A DNA stretch of 64,000 nucleotides, taken from assembly GCF_032818155.1 (NCBI RefSeq), contig NZ_CP102590.1, positions 62,001 to 126,000 of the forward strand, given 5' to 3'. The notes beneath the pieces are model-generated. The model saw only the letters and a list, made by a program, of their open reading frames with translations. It was not told the origin of the DNA and did not search any database. The DNA is from Niallia taxi. Its GTDB lineage: Bacteria; Bacillota; Bacilli; Bacillales; Cytobacillaceae. How positions within the stretch are numbered: the first letter of the stretch is position 1; every line of letters starts with the position of its first letter. Positions 35,399 through 42,634 of this stretch are shown here, piece by piece. The translations under genes were made by a program, and so were the position numbers.

Positions 35399-36298
35399 AT
35401 GACTCAAATATCTTTACAGGATTATTCGGAGTTGATTTATCTGCAAGAGCCCTTCATTCCAAAAAGCTTGCTGCAAGCTAATAAGGAAGAACTGGTTGAA
35501 AGCATAATGAGCAAGCTATTACAGGAACCTGATGCACCTAAGGATATTATTATGCCAAAGGATTTTTCTGGTAAAAGAAATTTGGTGAGAGCTTTGTTAA
35601 ATATAAGGGAACCGAAGCAGACAGATCCTAATTTATTAGCAGAGATAGACTGTCTTTTACAATCAGACTTAATCGAAAAAAAAATTGTCGACGTGGAAAA
35701 ACTTGAAACTATTGCAAGCATCTTTCCTGAAAATCATTTTATACAGTCTGAAAAGCTTGTTTTATGGCAAGGGGATATTACACGAGTAAATGCAGATGCA
35801 ATTGTGAACGCTGCGAACAGTCAAATGCTAGGATGTTTTCAGCCAATGCATGCGTGTATTGATAATGCTATCCATTCAGCTGCCGGTCCCCAATTAAGAG
35901 ACGATTGTGAAAAGATAATGTCATTACAAGATGAACTTGAGGAAACAGGTACTGCCAAAATTACGAGGGCTTATAATCTACCCGCCCATTTTGTATTGCA
36001 TACAGTTGGACCTATCGTGCCACAAGGAACAAAATTAACAAGTAAGCAACGGGACGAATTAGCAGCTTGTTATACTTCTTGTCTTGATTTAGCTAGTCAA
36101 TTGGAGCATATAAACAGTATTGCATTTTGTGCAATATCAACAGGTGTGTTTGGTTTCCCAAAAACAGAAGCAGCATATATTGCTGTAAATACAGTTAATC
36201 AATGGTTAGCAGAGAAACCGAATTCTTTTGAAAAGATTATTTTTAATGTATTCAGCACAGAAGATTACGATGAGTATTCTAGGGTGTTTTCAAAATGA
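35399..36298 (+). CDS. Zinc-containing macrodomain ADP-ribosyl hydrolase
   Basis: 299 residues. The N-terminal ~115 residues are helical; the macrodomain follows with LWQGDITRVNADAIVNAAN. The zinc motif GCFQPMHACIDNAIH provides C146, H151 and C153 as probable ligands. GTAKITRAYNLPAHFVLHTVGP and STGVFGFP complete the ADP-ribose site. It would remove the ADP-ribose placed by the sirtuin encoded just upstream. AAAAGGAGG precedes the ATG. Confidence 0.92.
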   Translation: MTQISLQDYSELIYLQEPFIPKSLLQANKEELVESIMSKLLQEPDAPKDIIMPKDFSGKRNLVRALLNIREPKQTDPNLLAEIDCLLQSDLIEKKIVDVEKLETIASIFPENHFIQSEKLVLWQGDITRVNADAIVNAANSQMLGCFQPMHACIDNAIHSAAGPQLRDDCEKIMSLQDELEETGTAKITRAYNLPAHFVLHTVGPIVPQGTKLTSKQRDELAACYTSCLDLASQLEHINSIAFCAISTGVFGFPKTEAAYIAVNTVNQWLAEKPNSFEKIIFNVFSTEDYDEYSRVFSK

Positions 36299-36306
36299 AT
36301 ATAAAA

Positions 36307-36348
36307 AAAATGGAGAACTCCTCTCTTAGTAGAAAGGTTCTCCATTTT
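36307..36348. terminator. Bidirectional terminator
   Basis: AAAATGGAGAAC/GTTCTCCATTTT, 12-bp stem, between the macrodomain gene and the convergent transporter pair. Confidence 0.9.
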
Positions 36349-36351
36349 AAT

Positions 36352-36816
36352 TTATGCCTGGTTTCCTTCAGCAGACTTTTTATTGCCTTTATAAATGAAA
36401 TACAGCGAAATAATCATAAAAACCAGTGCTAATACGCGTTTCACATCTAATTCAATGACCAAACTATTGAACCAGCCAAAATGGTCAATAATGACACCAA
36501 TAACAAGCTGACCAGCAATACCAGCAATATTAGTTGCAATAACACCAATTTTAGGTACTGCGATAACAGTTAACAGCAAATACATTGTTCCAAGGAATGC
36601 AGCACTCAATTGCCATTTAGGAGCATCTAAAAGGGCAAGAATATTTCCTTTACCAAAAAATACAATGAAAACAGTAAGAAACATGGTGCCAGTTAAAAAG
36701 GTTAATAATGTTGTTTCAATTGTTCCTGCTTTGCGGCTAAATGTCCCATTTATAGAGGACTGTGCGCTTAATGTAATACCACCAATTAATGTGAATAAAA
36801 TCATAAATAGACCCAT
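36352..36816 (-). CDS. DMT-family small transporter subunit (DUF606/YdcZ-like), second of a pair
   Basis: 154 residues, about five membrane helices. GGITLSAQSSINGTFSRKAGTIETTLLTFLTGT and GIAGQLVIGVIIDHFGWF match the DUF606/YdcZ half-size DMT proteins. It follows a homologous 142-residue gene by 13 bases, so a heterodimeric transporter is likely. Substrate unknown; the pair is controlled by an ArsR protein. Confidence 0.88.
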   Translation of the reverse strand: MGLFMILFTLIGGITLSAQSSINGTFSRKAGTIETTLLTFLTGTMFLTVFIVFFGKGNILALLDAPKWQLSAAFLGTMYLLLTVIAVPKIGVIATNIAGIAGQLVIGVIIDHFGWFNSLVIELDVKRVLALVFMIISLYFIYKGNKKSAEGNQA

Positions 36817-36829
36817 AAAACGGTCCTCC

Positions 36830-37258
36830 TTAGTTTATTAGTATAAGTGCGATAATCATGGAAAGTACGGCGAAAATCTTCTCTTTATTAATTTTTGTTT
36901 TTTTACTGCCAAGCCAGCCAAAATGCTCAATTATCATGCTCATAATAAGTTGGCCGATAATAACAGCAACCATTGATATACCAACACCAACAAATGGAAC
37001 ACTAACAACAATTGCAGTTAAGTATACAACACCAAGAAGTCCCCCAAGTAATGTCCATTTTGGTGCTTCCACTGCATATGAAAGCTTTCCTTTTCCGAAA
37101 AACAGCCATAATAGTCCCATTATGATGGAGCCCATAAAAAAGTTATAAAAACTTGTTTCTAATTGTCCAATTGTTTTGCCAAGCTCTGCATAGATTGCCC
37201 CTTCAAAGCTAAGAGCTGCACCAGCTAATAAAGCAAGTACATAAAAAATATAGTGCAT
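36830..37258 (-). CDS. DMT-family small transporter subunit (DUF606/YdcZ-like), first of a pair
   Basis: 142 residues, about five helices. It shows the same internal signatures as its downstream partner (AALSFEGAIYAELGKTIGQLETSFYNFFMGS, VIIGQLIMSMIIEHFGWLG). The start is ATG after AAGGAG. A TATATCT...AGATATA dyad lies upstream, between it and the arsR gene, which is read in the same direction. Confidence 0.88.
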   Translation of the reverse strand: MHYIFYVLALLAGAALSFEGAIYAELGKTIGQLETSFYNFFMGSIIMGLLWLFFGKGKLSYAVEAPKWTLLGGLLGVVYLTAIVVSVPFVGVGISMVAVIIGQLIMSMIIEHFGWLGSKKTKINKEKIFAVLSMIIALILIN

Positions 37259-37286
37259 AGATAATAACTCCTTTTTTAAATAATTA

Positions 37287-37308
37287 TATATCTAGAAAAA
37301 CAGATATA
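37287..37308 (-). promoter_or_regulatory. Operator upstream of the DMT pair
   Basis: TATATCT-AGAAAAAC-AGATATA. The eleven bases TATATCTAGAA (37287-37297) recur upstream of the ArsR gene at 37668-37678. Confidence 0.5.
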
Positions 37309-37341
37309 AAACTCATAAAAAAAACAGAAATCAACAGAAAA

Positions 37342-37656
37342 CTAGATTTCCGTTTTAAAATATTTAGCTATCTGTTGAATAAACGCTTCATTACGGCGAT
37401 AGTAAGTCCATTGGCCATGACGAACCGATTCAAGCAGGCCAGCTTTTTGCATCATGTTCAAGTAGCTAGAAACGGTAGATTGAGAAACTTTGGCTTTTTC
37501 CTGAATATCCCCAACACAAACTCCACCTTTGTAGCTTACCTCCTTAGGAAGGTGAGCGCCTTGTTTAGGAAAATGCTTCTCTGGTTCCTTTAACCACTCC
37601 AATATCTTTAATCTTGTATCGTTTGAGAGCGCCTTGAATACATTTATAGGTTCCAT
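37342..37656 (-). CDS. ArsR-family regulator
   Basis: 104 residues, winged helix (FKALSNDTRLKILEWLKEPE, CVGDIQEKAKVSQSTVSSYLNMMQKAGLLESVRHGQWTYYRRNE). One cysteine only (GGVCVGD), so the classic metal-binding Cys pair of alpha-3 is missing; an organic or other ligand is likely. It precedes the DMT pair on the same strand, and both have TATATCTAGAA upstream. Confidence 0.92.
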   Translation of the reverse strand: MEPINVFKALSNDTRLKILEWLKEPEKHFPKQGAHLPKEVSYKGGVCVGDIQEKAKVSQSTVSSYLNMMQKAGLLESVRHGQWTYYRRNEAFIQQIAKYFKTEI

Positions 37657-37667
37657 GAGAACAATTG

Positions 37668-37690
37668 TATATCTAGAATTCTCGATTTGT
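37668..37690 (-). promoter_or_regulatory. Second TATATCTAGAA site, upstream of arsR
   Basis: TATATCTAGAATTCTCGAT, starting 12 bases beyond the ArsR start codon. The first eleven bases repeat those upstream of the DMT pair; consistent with autoregulation. Confidence 0.45.
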
Positions 37691-37800
37691 CAAGCATAGA
37701 AGGTGGACTTTAGAAAATGTAGATTGTCTTAAAAGGGAAGGTTGTAGCAGGGATTTTACTGAATTTAACAGAATTAATTAAAGTTAAATGAGGTGGTGGT

Positions 37801-38177
37801 ATGCTTTTGGAAAAGGCAATTTACGAAAATGAAATGATTAATACAAAAATTAACCATATTCAGCTTGCTGGATGGTGTTCGGACGTAAAATCAATTGTAA
37901 CATCATTATCGGAAAAACCGTTGAAGTAAAAAAATATTGGGAAAGCTTTGATATAAGCTTTTCTTTTCAGTGGTTTATTTTCGATACCGAGGAACAAATG
38001 AATGCAGCTATAGAAGAGATGATAAGTGAGCCAACGCCGTATATCACCTGGATGATTTATGACGTGGAAGACTGCATTCCTAATACATTTCCTGACGAAA
38101 AAAGGGGCAAAAATCGCGGAAACACGAGAGATGAAATGTTTCTTTTTAAAACATTACACGACGAAGGTGAAGATTAA
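37801..38177 (+). pseudogene. Probably frameshifted hypothetical gene
   Basis: GAGGTGG precedes an ATG at 37801, but that frame (MLLEKAIYENEMINTKINHI...) ends after 42 codons. From about 37870 a different frame carries a 101-codon sequence ending at 38177 (KINCNIIIGKTVEVKKYWES, SFQWFIFDTEEQMNAAIEEM) without its own ribosome binding site. The two pieces together look like one ~125-residue protein broken by a single-base change near 37870. Family not recognised; it could resemble small immunity-type proteins. Confidence 0.5.
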
Positions 38178-38239
38178 TTTGAGCTTTTAATGCTTAAGAG
38201 TTGACAACATTTTACAGAAAAGAAGCGAGGTTGTTTACG

Positions 38240-38866
38240 TTGATTACAAAAATGAAGGAAGCCATTGAGAATGAGATATATGAAAGTGATATTTATGTAA
38301 TGCTAACTAGTTATAAGTTGGCTGGGAATACTATTACTTTAACATTCTCTATCTTTATCGAATTAGCACAAGATGAAGAAGCAATCATTCAGAAATGGCA
38401 GGTTACTTGCGATGGTGTGCAAGAGTATAACTTGAGATATTTAGAATTCGATTCCATTGATCTTTTAGATAATCATTGCTTGTTATGGGATTATAACAAG
38501 CAGACTGCAAATCTTTTTTTTCAAGGCGAAACAACTAATATAAAAGGGGTAATAGCCGATTTGTTTTTAAGGCATCAGCATCTAACTGAAGGATTAATAC
38601 CATTCGTTCAGTATATTAATACATATAAAGAAGGTCATGCTTTTGGTGATTTAGAATGGCTGTTAAGTGCAAAGCAAGGCCTGTTTGCCGACGGACCGGC
38701 TGAATTAATGCAGGTGTATGAAGAAGTATTAAACATATATGGATTAAAAACTTCTTTATTACCTAGTGATGTGAATCCACCTTGCAGCGAGTGTAAAATA
38801 TTTCTGTTTGGAGGGTCTTATATTATTGCGAGAGATTTTAATGAAGTGAAGCTTGATTATATATAA
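38240..38866 (+). CDS. Hypothetical protein
   Basis: About 208 residues from TTG (site AGCGAGG); ATG at 38252 is an alternative and the frame opens at TTG 38201. Soluble, mixed alpha/beta and acidic, with a central HQHLTEGLIPFVQYINTYKEGHAFGDLEWLL and a PPCSECKIFLFGG segment near the end. Not recognised. It lies downstream of the broken gene with which it may once have formed an operon. Confidence 0.55.
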   Translation: MITKMKEAIENEIYESDIYVMLTSYKLAGNTITLTFSIFIELAQDEEAIIQKWQVTCDGVQEYNLRYLEFDSIDLLDNHCLLWDYNKQTANLFFQGETTNIKGVIADLFLRHQHLTEGLIPFVQYINTYKEGHAFGDLEWLLSAKQGLFADGPAELMQVYEEVLNIYGLKTSLLPSDVNPPCSECKIFLFGGSYIIARDFNEVKLDYI

Positions 38867-38910
38867 AGAACTCAAGGCAGCAACCTTGAGCACTTATTCA
38901 TAATAACGAA

Positions 38911-39807
38911 TTATTTCAAACCAAAAGTTTTACATGATAATTGAATAAATGATTGCAGGGCAGGCGACATAAATTTATCTTTATGCCAAACCATTTGTGT
39001 ATGAACAGGTGCGGTTATTTCCTTGCAAACTAATTCTTTTAATACTCCTTTTTCGATGTCCGCTTTAACTACCATTTCCGGCAGGACGGCAATACCTAAA
39101 TCTAACATTATGCATTGCTTTATTGCTTCCACACTAACAAACTCAAATTTATTTGGTGCACAAATCCCCGATTGACGAAATAAATCCTCGAGTATTACCC
39201 GATAGGAGCATCCTGCTTCCGTTAATAAAAGCGTCTCATCTTCAAAATCCTTTAATTGAATTAACCCTTTATCTGCTAAATGGTGCTCGGGAGACGCCAC
39301 AATTTTAAGCTTTTCCTCGATAAGTCCCTGTGCTTTTAAGTAGGAGTCTTGATGCTGTATCGGGTCCATTGTATATGCGATATCCAGTGATCCATCAAGC
39401 AGCTGTGCTCTTGTCTGTTCTTGAGAGTAAATTGGTTTAAAGATAACTTTAACCTTTGGGAATTGCTCCTTAAACTCTTTCAGAATGGAAGGCAGCCTGT
39501 AGGTACATTGGCTTTCAGATGCTCCAATTGTAAGTGTACCCGCCGGTTCATCCACCCCGCTTACAGCATTTTTAGCTTCCTTTGTCAGTTGGATCATTTT
39601 ATCTGCATAGATTTTAAATTCTTTTCCTTGTTCTGTTAAAACTAACCGCTTGCCTAAGCGCTCAAACAGAGGAGTTTCAAGCTCATTTTCTAGTGCTTTT
39701 ATTTGCGCAGTAACACTAGATTGAGCAAAATTTAAGATCTTCGCTGTATAAGTAAAATTTAAATGTTCAGCAGCGGTTTTAAATGTAATTAGCTGTTTGA
39801 TTTCTAT
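38911..39807 (-). CDS. LysR-family regulator with apparent ATA start codon
   Basis: 298 codons. The helix-turn-helix is intact (IEIKQLITFKTAAEHLNFTYT, AKILNFAQSSVTAQIKALENEL) and joins in frame to a complete ligand domain. No ATG, GTG or TTG occurs between the in-frame stop at 39814-39816 and the ATG at 39597, which would remove the whole DNA-binding domain. A strong GGAGGTGA (39814-39821) stands nine bases before ATA at 39805-39807, exactly where the family start Met is expected. Either rare ATA initiation is used or the gene has lost its start. Confidence 0.75.
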   Translation of the reverse strand: MEIKQLITFKTAAEHLNFTYTAKILNFAQSSVTAQIKALENELETPLFERLGKRLVLTEQGKEFKIYADKMIQLTKEAKNAVSGVDEPAGTLTIGASESQCTYRLPSILKEFKEQFPKVKVIFKPIYSQEQTRAQLLDGSLDIAYTMDPIQHQDSYLKAQGLIEEKLKIVASPEHHLADKGLIQLKDFEDETLLLTEAGCSYRVILEDLFRQSGICAPNKFEFVSVEAIKQCIMLDLGIAVLPEMVVKADIEKGVLKELVCKEITAPVHTQMVWHKDKFMSPALQSFIQLSCKTFGLK

Positions 39808-39948
39808 TTTATCTCACCTCCATTAATCGTTTAAATCGATTGATTACATCGGAATGTTCATCTGTAATGATTGATGTCTATATTATAGAATAGGAAAAAA
39901 TAAACAACAACAATAAAATTTTAAATAATGATGTGAGGAGACGAGGAA

Positions 39949-40053
39949 ATGAATAACAGCAAATCAAACACTCCAGGACAGAAAGAGGTAAGTGACAAAG
40001 ATTTTAAGTACTATTGGGATGAAATTATTCGAGCATTAATCACTATGAAATAA
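39949..40053 (+). CDS. 34-residue small protein
   Basis: ATG after GAGGAGACGAGG; product MNNSKSNTPGQKEVSDKDFK followed by YYWDEIIRALITMK. Hydrophilic with an amphipathic C-terminal helix. Divergent from the LysR gene. Size, site and composition fit a real small gene, but it is not recognised. About 170 bases of AT-rich DNA follow. Confidence 0.4.
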   Translation: MNNSKSNTPGQKEVSDKDFKYYWDEIIRALITMK

Positions 40054-40222
40054 CTTTTATTACAAGAGAAATAACCGTTTAAAATGTCAAATTTTGTTGT
40101 GCTTTAATGCAAAACCTTATGATTCATTGTATCCTTTTAATAAAAGAAATAGAGTTCGCTAAAAAGTATAGTTTAATAATTGTTCAATGAACAAAGCATG
40201 AACGAAATGAGGATAAATTTAC

Positions 40223-40768
40223 ATGCATAGATGGAAATTTGATAGTGGTACAAAGAAAAAACTGCGCGGCTTAGGCAGACGCCTCCGTAATTTTACTGAA
40301 AATCTTAATGACGATACGGAAACAATTCCAAATCCTGAAAAAGATCCTTATAGGAACTACTGGCATTCGCATTTATCTCTTAGCAAAACATATATCGACT
40401 CTGCAAACACGCCTAATTCAGTGCGCAGGTTCTGTATGCAAGCAACGATAGACCGAGTTCAGTATTTGATTAGTTTGAAGACAGAAAAGGAAAAGGATTA
40501 TCGGATCTTAACCTCCATTTGTTTGCCTGACTATTTTGATTCAACAATGATTGTGTTTTTTGACGACGACACCTTTAATAGATTTTTTATTAGAGAGTCT
40601 GAATATCTCCGCTGGATTCCCTTGCCATCAGATCGAGATATCGCTAAAGAATGGCATTTAAGTGTACCGGAAGGGTTGGAGTTAAGAGGATATAAACAAA
40701 TAATAAAAGATGTGGAAGAAGATGACTTACGAGTGGGGGAAATATGGTTTGTTGGTGAAATAGGCTAA
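40223..40768 (+). CDS. DUF3916-like protein
   Basis: 181 residues, ATG downstream of GAGGATAA. RGLGRRLRNFTENLND at the start, YWHSHLSLSKTYIDSANTPNSVRRFCMQATIDRVQYLI in the middle and LELRGYKQIIKDVEEDDLRVGEIWFVGEIG at the end fit the DUF3916 family as I remember it. Soluble, function unknown; related genes often sit in small accessory islands in Bacilli. Confidence 0.75.
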   Translation: MHRWKFDSGTKKKLRGLGRRLRNFTENLNDDTETIPNPEKDPYRNYWHSHLSLSKTYIDSANTPNSVRRFCMQATIDRVQYLISLKTEKEKDYRILTSICLPDYFDSTMIVFFDDDTFNRFFIRESEYLRWIPLPSDRDIAKEWHLSVPEGLELRGYKQIIKDVEEDDLRVGEIWFVGEIG

Positions 40769-40822
40769 AGGCGAGTAAGCAATCAGCTGACCATAAGATA
40801 ATGGAAATACTAACAGAAAAGA

Positions 40823-41155
40823 GGCTGGGACATAATAGTATGTAAGTCTATTTGAAAATGAACTATTTAATAATTAATGATTAATAGTTTGGTTTCTTTG
40901 TTAAAAACAATAATTCCAAATCTTAGTGGAATGGAGCGGAGGCCACTCGACTCCTGCGGGATATAGAGGAAAAGATGAGACCCCGCAGGTGAGTTCGAGG
41001 AGGCTCCATACCTTCCCGCGGAAAGCGAGTGGCCGCAGCACAATGAAACGAACCAATTTTTAAAGCTGTACTTTATTTTATAATTTCATGCTCCATTGTT
41101 TCAAAGTTAGATAAAAATTATTTGTGTTAGATAGGTTAATTTTTTCGTCCCACCC
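40823..41155 (+). repeat. Composite structured intergenic repeat, copy 1
   Basis: Outer stem GGCTGGGAC (40823-40831) with GTCCCACCC (41147-41155), 8 of 9 pairs. Inside are a GAACTATT/AATAGTTT hairpin and a GC-rich core at 40925-41053. The core has an outer stem GGCCACTCG/CGAGTGGCC, an inner stem CCTGCGGG/CCCGCAGG, and a third GAGGAGGCT region. The same core recurs at 47.4 kb (+), 54.8 kb (-) and, deleted, at 18.4 kb. No ORF or transposase; a MITE-like or structured-RNA element. Confidence 0.85.
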
Positions 41156-41166
41156 ACTTTTTCTAC

Positions 41167-42351
41167 TTATTCATCCTTCTGATTTCCAAAAAGCGCTTCT
41201 GGAATCATCGTAAACCCTTCAATAACTGTATCTTCCTCGACTTCAATCATAAGGTAGCGCTTGCCGCTGAACTCTACTTGTTTTACGTATCGTAAGTCTG
41301 GAGGACTTATGGCGATATTGGCAATTTTCGTACTGATTTTAATAGATTTAGAGGTGAATTTAGGTAAAATATTGCTTGCTTTAAGCTCATATTTGTCATC
41401 ATCAATAATCTTTTTAAAGGCAAATTCGACCTTTTCTGTACTTATATCTTCAACCCCGCTCATTTTTAAGACCTGTTCCACGTCTTTTGAATCTAACTTA
41501 GGCGGTTCTTCTTCTTCATTTTCAGTTATCATGCGGTTAATTTCTTCATACACGTTTGAAAGGGTGCCGGTATTTAATTGATCCCCTGTAACATCCTTTA
41601 TAATTTCTTCGAACACAATCTTGTCATCCTGTGCTGTCATGATTTCTTCGCCGTTTAACACATCCTCAATGAAGGCATAGTCTGGCTCGTGTACCTTGCC
41701 AGATGCATAAAGAATGTGATTAACATCTGCTGCATTGTCTGTGAAACAAGGGAATAGAAAGCCGCCCATTGGTGCTTGCAGATTAATGATTGGATCTAGC
41801 ACAATATTGTATTTAAACTCTCTATCTACATAGTCAAACAATAGCTCTTTTTTTGGATCCTGGGTATTATTAATGCTGCTCAGAATAAAGGAGTGGGAGA
41901 AAACAGTATCACGTTCATGCTCGTCTGATTCACCGCTACTCCGCTTCATCGGTTTTATATATTCGCCACGAATAAAGGTGACGACAATATCTTTTTCGTA
42001 TTGTCTAATAGCGAGCATTTTTTCTACAATCTTAAGCATTTGCTCTTTCCAGTCTTCCACCTCATTGCTGAGCAAGCCTTGATGGAGAATAAGCTGGCTG
42101 CTGTTTTCTGCATCTCTCTTAAACTTTAGTTCAAAGAGCTTCTCATCCATTTGACCTGCCAGCATTTTTTTAAAGCTGCTCAAAAACAGCTCTTGGTGAT
42201 CTTGATCTAGCATTGCAAATGGTGTGCTTTGCGAATGATAGATTTCGCTTGATTCCTTCATAATATACACATTAAAAATATCAGATATTTTCAACTTATC
42301 ATTGTTTATCTTAAATTGCTTGCGAATGTTACCTACGTCTTTCTTGTTCAT
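41167..42351 (-). CDS. DUF4317-like protein
   Basis: 394 residues, start ATG after TTAGGAGTG; the frame extends 15 codons further without a site. The MNKKDVGNIRKQFKINNDKLKISDIFNVYI start is as in DUF4317, followed by domains with IVVTFIRGEYIKPMKRSS and LQAPMGGFLFPCFTDNAADVNHILY. Cytosolic, role unknown. It ends directly beside the structured repeat. Confidence 0.75.
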   Translation of the reverse strand: MNKKDVGNIRKQFKINNDKLKISDIFNVYIMKESSEIYHSQSTPFAMLDQDHQELFLSSFKKMLAGQMDEKLFELKFKRDAENSSQLILHQGLLSNEVEDWKEQMLKIVEKMLAIRQYEKDIVVTFIRGEYIKPMKRSSGESDEHERDTVFSHSFILSSINNTQDPKKELLFDYVDREFKYNIVLDPIINLQAPMGGFLFPCFTDNAADVNHILYASGKVHEPDYAFIEDVLNGEEIMTAQDDKIVFEEIIKDVTGDQLNTGTLSNVYEEINRMITENEEEEPPKLDSKDVEQVLKMSGVEDISTEKVEFAFKKIIDDDKYELKASNILPKFTSKSIKISTKIANIAISPPDLRYVKQVEFSGKRYLMIEVEEDTVIEGFTMIPEALFGNQKDE

Positions 42352-42497
42352 GATTTTATACACTCCTAAGCTTTCACGATTGAGGTTACTGGCCACATAT
42401 TATTTTAGTCATTCATTTATATTACCATATTTAATTAATAGAATATAAGGGAGGAAAAAGGTCGTATTATATAGAATATTTTAAGAGAAATTGTAGA

Positions 42498-42550
42498 TTT
42501 ACGTAGTTTTACATATTCTTAACAATAGGTTAATACATTAAATCTACAAT
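42498..42550 (+). promoter_or_regulatory. Pho box and promoter of the 5'-nucleotidase gene
   Basis: Four direct hexamers, TTTACG (42498), TTTACA (42508), TTAACA (42519) and TTAATA (42530), at 10-11-base periodicity, followed by a TACAAT -10 box (42545-42550). The repeats span about -60 to -20 relative to the predicted start, the layout known for PhoP-activated promoters in Bacillus. No -35 consensus is needed in such promoters. Confidence 0.75.
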
Positions 42551-42634
42551 GGAGAAGTATTGTTGACAAAATATGCGATTATTCGTTTCTTTTCGATTCA
42601 TGTCAACAACAAACACAAAGGAGGAAATGATAGA

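Noticed and set aside
42498..42535. Reading the Pho-box hexamers as chance AT-rich sequence
   Set aside because: Four hexamers at 10-11-base steps directly upstream of a TACAAT box and a phosphatase gene are too regular, so the regulatory reading was kept.
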